Below are positions 1-8,305 of a DNA stretch of 28,021 nt, piece after piece. The position numbers and the translations under genes are program-made. The notes under the pieces are model-generated. The model was not told the DNA's origin, did not search any database, and worked only from the letters and a program-made list of their open reading frames with translations. Position 1 is the first letter of the stretch. Each line of letters begins with the position of its first letter. The stretch comes from JBAWVR01 sp037147155 (GTDB lineage Bacteria > Patescibacteriota > Minisyncoccia > Phycocordibacterales > GWA1-40-21): positions 1-28,021 of the forward strand of contig JBAWVR010000006.1 of the NCBI GenBank assembly GCA_037147155.1, given 5' to 3'.

Positions 1-93
1 CTTATTGAGTTAATTAATAAGCCGGTTCGTTTATACAAAAATATATTGATAAAAACTTTTCGGACTCGGATTCCTATGAGAAGGAACACTTGA
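1..93 (+). CDS. C-terminal end of an upstream gene (partial, unidentified)
   Basis: Frame 1 is open from the window edge to a TGA at 91-93 and encodes 30 residues ending ...RIPMRRNT, a basic tail. The next gene can start at TTG 90-92, so the stop and start share a TTGA overlap, the classic arrangement for translationally coupled genes. That overlap is the main reason to think this frame is real. The fragment is too short to name; given what follows, a polysaccharide-biosynthesis protein is plausible but this is inference only. Confidence 0.4.
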   Translation, partial: LIELINKPVRLYKNILIKTFRTRIPMRRNT

Positions 94-782
94 GGACAGA
101 TTGGCAAAAGAAAGAAAAAGATGCCGTCTCGATCGTTTTAGATTTTGAGAAAAGAGTTGAGCTAGTGAGTAAGAAAAGAATTTTAGATATAGGTTTTGGA
201 AATGGGATAATACTTGGTGCATTTTCTAAAAAAGGAGCTATTATGACGGGGATTGAAGTGGATGAAACACTCCGCACTATTGCTAAAGAATATTTAGATG
301 AAAATAATATCCTCGGAGATTTATATATTCATGACGGATTAATATTACCATTTGAAGACAATTCCTTTGATTATGTATTCAGTACAAGTGTTTTGGAGCA
401 TGTTGATAATCCAGATATTTTTTTGAAGGAAGCCAATCGAGTCCTAAAAAGTGGAGGTAAGATGTATCTAGCTTTTCCTAATAGATTTGCGTTTCGAGAT
501 AGTCATAGTGGAGTATATTTTTTAGGTTACCTTCCACATTTTTTTGCAGATAAATTATTGTCTTTTCTGGGTAAAGGATCACTGAAAAACTGGAATCTCC
601 ATTTTTTAAGCTACTTTACATTATTAAGAATAATCAAAAGGAACAAAATTAATTTTAGAGTGGTGATGGAAACAGAGGCTAAAACACCTTTTCGTAAAAT
701 AATCAAAAAAACCTTGGCTTTTTTTGGCATCCATTTTGGAGCAATATTATCACACATTATTATAATCCTAGAAAAAAAGTAA
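90..782 (+). CDS. Class I SAM-dependent methyltransferase (Methyltransf_11 type)
   Basis: The 230-residue protein has the Rossmann methyltransferase signature: motif I LDIGFGNG at residues 32-39 binds S-adenosylmethionine, an acidic residue follows strand 2 (GIEVD, E56), and the post-motif S-V-L-E-H is at about 100-104, followed by the R-V-L-K-S-G-G turn. The C-terminus is hydrophobic and basic and may touch the membrane. Its substrate cannot be read from sequence; position in a glycan operon suggests methylation of a sugar or lipid-linked precursor. The start is TTG, overlapping the previous stop as TTGA, with AAGGA a few bases upstream. The frame is open further back to 21 but without a standard start codon, so a longer N-terminus is not excluded. 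Confidence 0.85.
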   Translation: MRTDWQKKEKDAVSIVLDFEKRVELVSKKRILDIGFGNGIILGAFSKKGAIMTGIEVDETLRTIAKEYLDENNILGDLYIHDGLILPFEDNSFDYVFSTSVLEHVDNPDIFLKEANRVLKSGGKMYLAFPNRFAFRDSHSGVYFLGYLPHFFADKLLSFLGKGSLKNWNLHFLSYFTLLRIIKRNKINFRVVMETEAKTPFRKIIKKTLAFFGIHFGAILSHIIIILEKK

Positions 783-783
783 T

Positions 784-2652
784 ATGAAAAATGATTGGAA
801 AACATATCTTCATACTATTAGAGAAAAGGAAATTAAATTAACTTTTAATTATCTTGGTAATAGAAACTTTTCTACAGGTTTAGAAATTGGGGCCGGGGAT
901 GGTTTCCAGACAACACTACTAGCGCCATACTTTAAGAATTTTATTTCATCAGACCTGAATTTTGAAAGAATTGGAGATGAAAATAAATTGTCTTCAGTTC
1001 GGTATCTAAAGTGCGACGCTGACAATGATATGTCAAAGACCTTTCATAATGAGGAATTGGATTTTGTCTTTTCCTCAAATGTCTTAGAACATTTAGCCGA
1101 TCCGGATAAATTTTTATCAGAGAATTTTCGCGTTTTAAAAGGGGGTGGCTATGCAGTTCATGTTGTGCCAAATCGCTGGATAAAAGCAACGTATCTATTG
1201 GGTTTTTATCCTAACGTTCTAAAAATGATGGGTAATAGACTGGTCGGTCTATTTGCAGGAAAGCCAGTTTTTAGAGGTAAGGATATTATGTGTGAAAATA
1301 ATATTAATAAAAAAACTCCAGGTACGATTTCAAGATTTAAAAAAATATTTTTACCACAAATGCATGGCAATTATTCCTCGCACTTTGAAGAGTGGAAATC
1401 TTGGGGTAAAAAAGACTGGGAGGATAAATTTTCCAAGGCCGGTTTTGTTATAGAAAAAGTGATCAAGGGTCCAGCTTTTTCTGGTTATGGTTTTGATATT
1501 AAATTTGCTAGAAAAATCTTTGAAAGATTTGGTGTCTCGTCAGAATATATTTATATCATGAGCAAGCCTGTAGATATAAAAGAAATTTTGGCAAACAAAA
1601 AAACATTTAAGGTGGCTTATATAACAGCTGTTAGTGGTAGTGGTTATTTGGCGAATACTGTTTTGGATGGACTTCAGGTTCTCAAGAATAAGGGGTTTGA
1701 TGTGATAATTGCATTACCAAACTATTACCCAGTACCTTTTGTCGGAGACTTTTTAAGATTAGATAACGAAACTTTAATTGATTTTGCTAAGGAGGCTGAC
1801 ATAATTTTTTCCGCTCACGTGGATGGGGGAGAAACCAATGTTGATTTAATTAAAAAAATCGATAGTTATGAAAAAATGATTGTTGTTGATGGCTCTGAAC
1901 CCAAGGGTAATAATCGTCTGGATTACAATATTCAACGAGATATATTAAAATTAACCTATACCAAATATGGTTCTATAAACAAAGAATTGTTAGAAAAATG
2001 CCCGATCTATTTGAGAAGAGAAAAACCTTACATAAAAGGTATCACTCATTTTCCATATGGCATCGAGACTCGTTATGTTTCATATTCTAAAGACCGCCAG
2101 GTAAAAGACATTGATTTCGTTTGTGTGTTTGGTCAAGAAATATCTTCTCCAATGCGAAAACATTGTCGAGAAATGTTAGAAGAGTTCTGTGTGGAGAATA
2201 ATTTCAAATGTTTTACCAGTAAGACCAAAGATTTTTCTTTTGACGCTAACAAAACCGCTGGTCGTGGAGAATTTTATGAAAAGTTGGCTCGAGCCAAGGT
2301 GGGAGTATCAGTAAGCGGCGGTGGTTATGACACAGCCCGATTCTGGGAGACATTGGGTAATAATTGTCTTCTTTTGACAGAAACCATTGATATTGGATAT
2401 CCTGATGATAAGAAGTTAAAATATGACCATATCTATGAATTTCATGATTTATTCGATTTTAGATATCAATTAGAAAAACTAGGAAATATCCTCAAAAAGG
2501 AATATAATGTGGAAAGTCTAAGTTGTGAGTATGACCAAATAATGAAAGAAAATTCGACTCTGTCTAGGGTTCTGGATGTTTTTAAATTGGCACAAGCCAA
2601 AGGCTTAATCAATAAAGACTTGTTAGATAAATTATTAACTATAAGCAAATAA
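784..2652 (+). CDS. Fused SAM methyltransferase and glycosyltransferase
   Basis: This 622-residue protein joins two enzymes. Residues 1 to about 260 form a class I methyltransferase with motif I LEIGAGDG (33-40), N-V-L-E-H (99-103) and R-V-L-K-G-G-G, similar in plan to the preceding gene. Residues from about 273 (K-V-A-Y-I-T-A) to the end look like a GT-B glycosyltransferase of the Glyco_trans_1_2/DUF3880 kind. The C-terminal nucleotide-sugar half carries VSVSGGG and R-F-W-E-T-L-G-N near 507-525, where this family usually has G-x-R-x-F-E. The gene starts one base after the previous stop and ends one base before the next ATG, so it is mid-operon. Linking methylation and sugar transfer on one chain suggests capping or modification of a surface glycan; acceptor and donor are unknown. 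Confidence 0.75.
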   Translation: MKNDWKTYLHTIREKEIKLTFNYLGNRNFSTGLEIGAGDGFQTTLLAPYFKNFISSDLNFERIGDENKLSSVRYLKCDADNDMSKTFHNEELDFVFSSNVLEHLADPDKFLSENFRVLKGGGYAVHVVPNRWIKATYLLGFYPNVLKMMGNRLVGLFAGKPVFRGKDIMCENNINKKTPGTISRFKKIFLPQMHGNYSSHFEEWKSWGKKDWEDKFSKAGFVIEKVIKGPAFSGYGFDIKFARKIFERFGVSSEYIYIMSKPVDIKEILANKKTFKVAYITAVSGSGYLANTVLDGLQVLKNKGFDVIIALPNYYPVPFVGDFLRLDNETLIDFAKEADIIFSAHVDGGETNVDLIKKIDSYEKMIVVDGSEPKGNNRLDYNIQRDILKLTYTKYGSINKELLEKCPIYLRREKPYIKGITHFPYGIETRYVSYSKDRQVKDIDFVCVFGQEISSPMRKHCREMLEEFCVENNFKCFTSKTKDFSFDANKTAGRGEFYEKLARAKVGVSVSGGGYDTARFWETLGNNCLLLTETIDIGYPDDKKLKYDHIYEFHDLFDFRYQLEKLGNILKKEYNVESLSCEYDQIMKENSTLSRVLDVFKLAQAKGLINKDLLDKLLTISK

Positions 2653-2653
2653 A

Positions 2654-3514
2654 ATGTTTTTTAAGGATAAAAAAGTTTTGGTAACTGGCGGAGAAGGATT
2701 TGTTGGCTACCACTTGTGCACAGCTCTGAAAAATAATGAAGCCAACGTTACCTGCTTGGATATTAATTTATCAGGACGTACCGACCGGGTGGTGGCTGGA
2801 GTTAAATATGTACGGGGGAATACTATGGATATAGAGAAGATATTTAAAGTGGGGGAATTCGACATGATTTTTCACTTGGGGGAATATGCTAGATTGGAAA
2901 ACAGTTTTGCAAATATTGAACAGGTTGTTGAGTCTAATGTGAAAGGGAATATATCTGTACTGGAATATTGGAGAAAGAGTGGTTGTAAATTAGTGTATGC
3001 TGGGTCATCGACCAAGTTTTCTAAAGGTGCCAGTGCATTGGAATTGAGTCCCTATACCTTCACCAAGAGTATGAATAGCGAGTTGGTAAAAATGTATAGC
3101 AAATGGTTTGGTATGGACTATGCCATAACTTATTTTTACAATGTTTATGGTGATAAAGAAAATGATAGTGGCATGTTGGCTAGTCTCATTGGTATCTTTG
3201 CTAGAAAAGTAAAAAATGGGGAAAAATTACAAGTGGTCTTGCCAGGTACTCAAAAGAGAAACTTCACCCATGTGGCAGATATTATTGACGGAGTTCTTTT
3301 AGCTGCCGAAAAAGGCAGTGGGGACGATTATGGTGTTTGCTCCGAGGATTTGTATTCAGTGCTAGAAGTGGCCGAGATGTTTGGTGGTGAAATTGAATAC
3401 ATACCAGAGAGGGCTGGCAACAGACAATCTTCCGAGCTCCTGACCCAGAGAATCAAAGAACTTGGTTGGTCACAAAAGAGAACACTGAAGGAGTACATAA
3501 AGTCTATTTTATAA
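2654..3514 (+). CDS. NAD-dependent epimerase/dehydratase (extended SDR, sugar-nucleotide)
   Basis: The 286-residue extended short-chain dehydrogenase has the N-terminal NAD(P)-binding glycine motif TGGEGFVG at 11-18. It has Y-x-x-x-K as Y134-T-F-T-K138, with S-S-T around 118-120 supplying the usual Ser/Thr of the catalytic triad. The F-Y-N-V-Y-G and R-N-F-T-H-V-x-D motifs are typical of UDP-glucose 4-epimerase, UDP-glucuronate decarboxylase and dTDP-glucose dehydratase relatives. It is somewhat shorter than the usual 310-340 residues. It would make a nucleotide-sugar donor for the neighbouring glycosyltransferases; the exact sugar cannot be assigned. It is tightly packed in the operon (one base after the previous stop, three before the next start). 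Confidence 0.87.
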   Translation: MFFKDKKVLVTGGEGFVGYHLCTALKNNEANVTCLDINLSGRTDRVVAGVKYVRGNTMDIEKIFKVGEFDMIFHLGEYARLENSFANIEQVVESNVKGNISVLEYWRKSGCKLVYAGSSTKFSKGASALELSPYTFTKSMNSELVKMYSKWFGMDYAITYFYNVYGDKENDSGMLASLIGIFARKVKNGEKLQVVLPGTQKRNFTHVADIIDGVLLAAEKGSGDDYGVCSEDLYSVLEVAEMFGGEIEYIPERAGNRQSSELLTQRIKELGWSQKRTLKEYIKSIL

Positions 3515-3517
3515 GTT

Positions 3518-4306
3518 ATGAAAATAGTTGCTGTGCTGCTTATTAAAAATGAAGACCTTTATATAAAGAAGATAATAGAAAACATTATCGATTTTTCCGA
3601 CGAAATTTTAGTGTTAGAAAATTATTCCACCGATAAAACCTATGAGATTGTTACTGATTTAGCTAAGGTTGAATCAAAAATTAAAGTCATTAGAATTACT
3701 GATGCTTTTGACACTCATAGATATATAGAGCCTTATGTTGGTACTAATACCTGGATATTTAGAGTTGATGGAGATGAAATATATGATAAAGAAGGTCTGG
3801 TCAAATTTAAAAAAACTCTAATGACCGGTTGCTATGATGGTTGGTGGAATGTTGGTTCAAACTCTATTAATATTGAAAATATTAATATCAGTGAAGGAAC
3901 AGGTACTGGTTACCTTGGTATGATGACAGCACTGGCGAATATGTCAGTATTAAAAGAATGGCATGAGGGAAGGAGTGAAAGACTTATTGGTACAAATCGT
4001 GTCTACATAGACTCTTTTGATAAAAATAAGTTTAAACTCAATACGTATCCAGTTGAGAGTTTTGACCAATCTTGTTTTCGTTGTCTGCATTTGTGCTTTG
4101 TTAAACGTAGCACTGTTGATAAAGAAACATTACAAGGTAGATTAAATCCAGTTGAACTCTCCAAGTGGTATAGATCTTTTTTGCCGATAGTTCACATAGT
4201 AAAAAATGCATTTAAGGGTGATTTTTCTTTTGCCTCAAACTACAAAATAGCTACATACAAAAAAGGAAAAAAGACTACCATCGATATATCCGATTTTTTA
4301 AAATAA
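3518..4306 (+). CDS. Family 2 glycosyltransferase
   Basis: The 262-residue protein begins with a GT-A fold signature: L-L-I-K-N-E-D at 7-13, then L-V-L-E-N-Y-S-T-D-K-T for the nucleotide pocket and R-V-D-G-D-E (D84-G-D86) as the metal-binding DxD. It should transfer a sugar from a nucleotide donor at the cytoplasmic membrane face. There are no obvious transmembrane helices. It is the last gene of the operon and runs into the convergent flippase gene with 23 bases between the two stops and no clear terminator there. Substrate is not readable. Confidence 0.86.
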   Translation: MKIVAVLLIKNEDLYIKKIIENIIDFSDEILVLENYSTDKTYEIVTDLAKVESKIKVIRITDAFDTHRYIEPYVGTNTWIFRVDGDEIYDKEGLVKFKKTLMTGCYDGWWNVGSNSINIENINISEGTGTGYLGMMTALANMSVLKEWHEGRSERLIGTNRVYIDSFDKNKFKLNTYPVESFDQSCFRCLHLCFVKRSTVDKETLQGRLNPVELSKWYRSFLPIVHIVKNAFKGDFSFASNYKIATYKKGKKTTIDISDFLK

Positions 4307-4329
4307 GTTGTGAGAAGCGCTGATTACCT

Positions 4330-5610
4330 CTAATTAATTTTGTTTATTTCTTTGTGCTTGTAAAAGAATAGTCCATTGACTGCCAACATAATTGTCCAAG
4401 AAATAGTATTTTCCATAACAGCACCAAATAAGCCATAATTTTTAATTAACAGATAGCTTAAGACTATGGTGGTGGAATTGGTAATAAGAGAAATCCAGTA
4501 TAAAATTTTTGTTTCTTTTCGAACTGAAAAATATGTTGAGAAAAGTGAGATGCCTGGAACGGTAATCAAAGCAATGACGTATACTTGAGAATATACTATA
4601 GAGTCTAGATATTTTGGAAACAGGAATTTGTAAATGAACGGGGCAAATAAAACGTATAGGGCAATAATTAAAACTGTTAGCACGGTTAATTTTTTTGTTT
4701 TGTCCCAAAGACTTTTTTTTAATTCAGACTCTTTGGCACTAAACTTTGGCAAGGCAATATTAAACAGTCCCTTATAGCTTCCTCTCATTTGCTCAGGGAT
4801 AGCTATAGCAAAAGAATATATCGCTAACTCTGCCGCCCCGAGGTAGTGGAAAACAAATATTTTATCGATTTGGTTGGCTAGAGCACTGAAAGCATTCATG
4901 AAGCTAACATGCATACCGTATTTAATCATTTCCGGATCATCAACGTTGTTTAATGGGTATTTATCTAGGGTGATAAGATAGAAGAAGATGTAGGTAAGAA
5001 CGTTAACTGAAAAACCTACCAAGACAAGAGCGAGTGCGTTGGGGATTAGAATCGCAGTGGTAATCATCAGTAAAGTGTTTAAAGTTTGGGAGGCAGAAAA
5101 ATATAAAGTAATAGAACGAAAGTCTTTCTTTCCCGTCAGAATAGACATGTATAGTCCATAGGTGCTGATTAATGGGTTAGCAATTCCAGCTACAATAATA
5201 GCTAAGGCAATTGATAAGTTGTCATTGTATAGATAATATCCAGCTAAAACTAAAGACGATATAAAAGTAATTAAACCCCAACGCAAACTTGTGTATATGG
5301 CTGTTTTAACTACGCCATCCTTACCTTTGGCAACGGCTTGGATTATAGCCGCACTCATACCCGATAGGGTAAAAGAGCCCAAAATACTTGTGGCCGAAAT
5401 AATGAATTTATAGTTACCATAAATTTCTTTGGGTATAACTCTAGAAAAAATGATAGAAGAAATTAAAACCAGGACCAAAGAAAAGATCTGCCCAACTGTT
5501 GACCAAAAACTATTTTCAACAACATAAACCATGTCAGTTTTGGTGTATTTTTCACTCCAGCGGAGGATTTTGTGCAGTTTTTCCCGCCCTTTGTCTATAT
5601 ATTTTTGCAT
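4330..5610 (-). CDS. Wzx-like polysaccharide flippase (MOP superfamily)
   Basis: The 426-residue hydrophobic protein has about 12 predicted membrane segments. Near the N-terminus is the family-typical N-S-F-W-S-T-V-G-Q-I-F-S-L-V-L then I-F-S-R-V-I-P-K-E-x-Y-G-N-Y, as seen in Wzx/RfbX and other MATE-related lipid-linked oligosaccharide flippases. It would move undecaprenyl-linked glycan units across the membrane. Its neighbours (glycosyltransferases on one side, an O-antigen polymerase/ligase on the other) fit that role. It lies opposite to the upstream operon and divergent from the downstream gene, with its own candidate extended -10 at 5626-5634. Confidence 0.88.
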   Translation of the reverse strand: MQKYIDKGREKLHKILRWSEKYTKTDMVYVVENSFWSTVGQIFSLVLVLISSIIFSRVIPKEIYGNYKFIISATSILGSFTLSGMSAAIIQAVAKGKDGVVKTAIYTSLRWGLITFISSLVLAGYYLYNDNLSIALAIIVAGIANPLISTYGLYMSILTGKKDFRSITLYFSASQTLNTLLMITTAILIPNALALVLVGFSVNVLTYIFFYLITLDKYPLNNVDDPEMIKYGMHVSFMNAFSALANQIDKIFVFHYLGAAELAIYSFAIAIPEQMRGSYKGLFNIALPKFSAKESELKKSLWDKTKKLTVLTVLIIALYVLFAPFIYKFLFPKYLDSIVYSQVYVIALITVPGISLFSTYFSVRKETKILYWISLITNSTTIVLSYLLIKNYGLFGAVMENTISWTIMLAVNGLFFYKHKEINKIN

Positions 5611-5625
5611 GGCTTGATTTCAGAT

Positions 5626-5634
5626 ATGATAGCA
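5626..5634 (-). promoter_or_regulatory. Candidate extended -10 promoter for the flippase gene
   Basis: Read on the minus strand this is TGCTATCAT, an extended -10 (TGn plus TATCAT) 15 bases before the flippase ATG. No good -35 is visible, which extended -10 promoters can tolerate. Confidence 0.4.
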
Positions 5635-5682
5635 TTTTTTCTCTTATCTATCCATTAGATTTGGAAGTTCTAGCATGGTTTG

Positions 5683-5691
5683 TGCTATAAT
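5683..5691 (+). promoter_or_regulatory. Extended -10 promoter for the O-antigen polymerase/ligase gene
   Basis: TGCTATAAT is a perfect -10 with the TGn extension. A weak -35 (TTGGAA, 5661-5666) lies 19 bases upstream. Transcription would begin near 5698, giving a leader of about 23 bases without a Shine-Dalgarno site. Confidence 0.6.
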
Positions 5692-5720
5692 ACCCACATT
5701 AATTTAACACATAAATACAC

Positions 5721-7865
5721 ATGGATTTCAAACAACTTTTGAAGTGGACTATTTTGACTGGTATTTGGACAGTTCCTTTCGTACCTTTTATTATCAGTAC
5801 TGGTATGTTTTTTCCTTTTATTACTGGTAAAAACTTTACCTTTCGTATTATTATTGAACTGATTCTTGCCGCCTGGCTCATTTTGGCTCTTTGGGACAAG
5901 ACCTATATCAGTCGCCGTAGCTGGATTTCTGTCTCCGTTCTAGTTTTCACTTTGGTGATTGGAGTTGCCACGATTTTGAGCGAGAATCCTTACAAGAGTT
6001 TCTGGAGTAATTTTGAAAGAATGGATGGTTATATAACCATCCTTCACATGTTTGCTTACTTTACTATTATTGGTTCCATGTTGCGTACAGAGAGAATTTG
6101 GAATTGGTTTTTTGGAACTTCGGTTTTTGCCAGTGTTCTTATGTGTTTGTATGGATTGAAACAGTTAGCGGATGCTACTGGAGCTATTAGAGTGGACGCT
6201 ACTCTGGGAAACGCCATTTATATGGCTGGCTACACACTATTTCATGTTTTTCTAACGCTTTTTCTAATGTACCGTTTTGCTGCGGCAGAAAAATTTAAAA
6301 ATCTTTGGCTCACTTTTACTTTTTGGCTCCTTTCGGCTGTTGTTGTTCTTCAAACTATTATTTTATACAAAACTGCCACTCGCGGAACAACTTTGGGCCT
6401 TATTGGAGGTTTGATTTTAACAGCACTTATAATTGCCGTTTATGAAAGGAAAAATATTGTCCTTAAACGCATCAGTCTTGGTGTGGTCGTGTTTATTATT
6501 GTTTTAGTTGTTGGTTTTATCTCCATAAAAAACACAAACTATGTCAAGAATAATTGGATCTTGTCTCGTTTTGCAGTTATTTCCTTTAGTGATATAAAAA
6601 CCCAGGCCCGTTCTATGATTTGGCCGATGGCGGTTAAGGGGTCATTTGAGAGACCATTCTTTGGTTGGGGACAAGAGAGTTTTAATTATGTCTTCAATAA
6701 AAATTATGACCCACGTATGTATGCTCAGGAACAGTGGTTTGATCGTACTCACAATGTAGTTTTAGACTGGTTGGTGGCCGGAGGTTGGCTTGGTCTCTTG
6801 TCCTACCTTTCTATTTATTTTGCTTGTCTCTATTTGATTTGGAAAGGAAAATGGAGTGCCTGGAAGAGTCGGTTGTATTTTTGGCGACATAATGAGGATG
6901 ATTCTTTGGCAACTGATTCTCAATTGATTAAGGGGAAAAACAAAGAAACCATAGTTCAAGGTTTTACTTTGGTGGAGAAAGCTATTCTAACTGGACTCTT
7001 GGCTGGGTACTTCTTTCATAACCTATTTGTATTTGATAATATCGCAAGTTATATTTTGTTCTTTACTCTTTTGGCTTATCTTCATATACAAACCACTGAA
7101 GATGTTTGGCCAAATATTAGAGGTATAAAAGATTTTGATTTACCAGAGTGGACCATGCAGGGTGTGGTAGTGCCAGTGGTAACTATTGTTTTGATATTTG
7201 TTGTTTATTATGCGAATATTATTCCAATTAATGCTAATCACGCTTTAATTCAAGCTATGCAGATAGCCCAAGTTAGTCCAGAAAAATCTATTACACTTTT
7301 TGATCAAGCAATAAAGATGAATAGTTTTGGCAATCCAGAAATTAGAGAACAATTAACTAGTGCTGTGATAGGTTGGATACAAAACTCTAAACTTGATCAG
7401 CCGTTCAAAATCAATGCTGTAAATTTTGCATATAGTGAATGGAAAAAGCAGGTGGCAATGACACCAAACGATACCAGAGCTTACATTTTTACTACATATC
7501 TACTAAGTGGAGTGGGGGCTTATGATGAGGTTGTGCCCTATATTACTATGGCTGAAAAACTTTCTCCGAGAAAGCAGACTGTATTGATCGAGGCAGTAAA
7601 CAATCTTTTGGCCCTAGGTAAAAACAAGGAAGCCTTAGATGAAGCTAAACGAATGTATGATTTGGAACATAGTTATCTTGACGGAAAGATGATTTACATA
7701 GCTGTGCTGATTATGAACAAGGACCTTGCCACAGCGGAGAAATTAATATCTGAAAATGATAGTGCACAAATCGTGGGTGATCGTCGTATTGTTCAAACGG
7801 CCACAAATATTGGTGCAACTGATTGGTTGAAGAAAATGACCGAAAAATATTCTGTAAAAAAGTAA
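5721..7865 (+). CDS. O-antigen polymerase/ligase (Wzy/WaaL-like, Wzy_C domain) with TPR-like tail
   Basis: The 714-residue protein has about 12 membrane segments in residues 1-500. A conserved loop contains T-R-G-T-T-L-G, G-W-G-Q-E-S-F and D-R-T-H-N (341-345) followed by a helix starting V-V-L-D-W-L-V-A-G-G. The R-x-H-N loop before a glycine-rich helix is the hallmark of the Wzy_C family, whose members polymerise O-antigen repeats or attach glycans to lipid or protein. Residues from about 510 onward are soluble and helical with alanine/leucine spacing like tetratricopeptide repeats, as in many CPR and Gram-positive homologues. It follows the flippase divergently, which suggests export followed by polymerisation or ligation. 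Polymerase versus ligase cannot be decided from sequence. Confidence 0.88.
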   Translation: MDFKQLLKWTILTGIWTVPFVPFIISTGMFFPFITGKNFTFRIIIELILAAWLILALWDKTYISRRSWISVSVLVFTLVIGVATILSENPYKSFWSNFERMDGYITILHMFAYFTIIGSMLRTERIWNWFFGTSVFASVLMCLYGLKQLADATGAIRVDATLGNAIYMAGYTLFHVFLTLFLMYRFAAAEKFKNLWLTFTFWLLSAVVVLQTIILYKTATRGTTLGLIGGLILTALIIAVYERKNIVLKRISLGVVVFIIVLVVGFISIKNTNYVKNNWILSRFAVISFSDIKTQARSMIWPMAVKGSFERPFFGWGQESFNYVFNKNYDPRMYAQEQWFDRTHNVVLDWLVAGGWLGLLSYLSIYFACLYLIWKGKWSAWKSRLYFWRHNEDDSLATDSQLIKGKNKETIVQGFTLVEKAILTGLLAGYFFHNLFVFDNIASYILFFTLLAYLHIQTTEDVWPNIRGIKDFDLPEWTMQGVVVPVVTIVLIFVVYYANIIPINANHALIQAMQIAQVSPEKSITLFDQAIKMNSFGNPEIREQLTSAVIGWIQNSKLDQPFKINAVNFAYSEWKKQVAMTPNDTRAYIFTTYLLSGVGAYDEVVPYITMAEKLSPRKQTVLIEAVNNLLALGKNKEALDEAKRMYDLEHSYLDGKMIYIAVLIMNKDLATAEKLISENDSAQIVGDRRIVQTATNIGATDWLKKMTEKYSVKK

Positions 7866-7903
7866 GTAAAATTAAGGTATAAAATAAATATAATAAAAAA
7901 TAT

Positions 7904-7932
7904 TTGACTTTTACCTAAAAGTTTGCTAATAT
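7904..7932 (+). promoter_or_regulatory. Consensus sigma-70-type promoter upstream of the murB leader
   Basis: TTGACT (7904-7909), a 17-base spacer and TAATAT (7927-7932) with the TGn extension (TG at 7924-7925). Transcription should begin at about 7939-7940. It stands 370 bases before murB and no clear long gene follows directly, so it probably drives an RNA or a long leader. Confidence 0.75.
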
Positions 7933-7939
7933 ACAATAT

Positions 7940-8245
7940 GTGAGTGCTAGCGAATTTTGTTTGTTAGCCCGAACGAATGTCTGCGTAAGACCCTGCCACA
8001 AGCGGGGTTTTGCGTTTGTCCCGTTGCGGTTTTTTGGCTTCGTGTTTGCCCAGCGGTAAAACAATTAGCCCACTCATTTTGTGATGAGAAAATTAAATAA
8101 CCACCAAATATTCAAAAAACAGTAATCTGGGCCAAGACAAAAACCTGCTACGGGATTTCTAGGGTAGTCCTTTTCATTTACTTTTATATATACTATAATA
8201 ATATTCGCTTGATTGTTTCCAGTTATGGCTAGCGGTAGCACTCAC
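7940..8245 (+). ncRNA. Candidate structured RNA or long 5' leader (family unknown)
   Basis: The first ten transcribed bases predicted from the promoter, GTGAGTGCTA (7940-7949), are exactly complementary to TAGCACTCAC (8235-8244), as in an RNA closed by a terminal helix. Inside are a hairpin ACCCTGC/GCGGGGT with a CACAA loop followed by TTTT (about 7989-8012), a GTTTGCC/GGTAAAAC hairpin with a CAGC loop (about 8044-8063) and CTCAT/ATGAG (8073-8088). Base composition is more G+C-rich than the surrounding spacer. I checked by eye for tmRNA ends, the RNase P GAAAGTCC block and the SRP GGAA loop and found none. It could equally be a short RNA ending at the first hairpin plus a separate murB leader. 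A 39-codon GTG frame (7940-8059) also exists. Confidence 0.45.
8171..8199 (+). promoter_or_regulatory. Candidate murB promoter
   Basis: TATAAT at 8194-8199 with TTTTCA (8171-8176) 17 bases upstream. Transcription would begin near 8206, the first base of the long inverted repeat, so that repeat would form the leader of murB mRNA. The -35 is weak. Confidence 0.45.
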
Positions 8246-8300
8246 TTAAGACATTATGTTGGAGCTCGCACCGCTAGCTATAACTTAAAATAATCAAACG
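8206..8300. repeat. Long imperfect inverted repeat (31-nt arms) before murB
   Basis: Arms 8206-8236 and 8270-8300 are equal in length and complementary over 31 positions, with an inner block of 16 paired bases (8221-8236 with 8270-8285, one G-U) and an outer block of 13 (one C-A mismatch, one G-U). The two blocks are joined by a symmetric two-base mismatch. The 33-base loop contains AGCACTCAC, which pairs instead with the start of the upstream transcript. There is no T-tract after it, so it is not a simple terminator. The murB ATG follows five bases later. Confidence 0.8.
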
Positions 8301-8305
8301 CAGTT

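Noticed and set aside
7940..8300. tmRNA or RNase P RNA in the murB leader
   Set aside because: No tRNA-like ends, no resume-tag frame with a proper stop on either strand, and no GAAAGTCC core block were found by eye; a covariance-model search would settle it.
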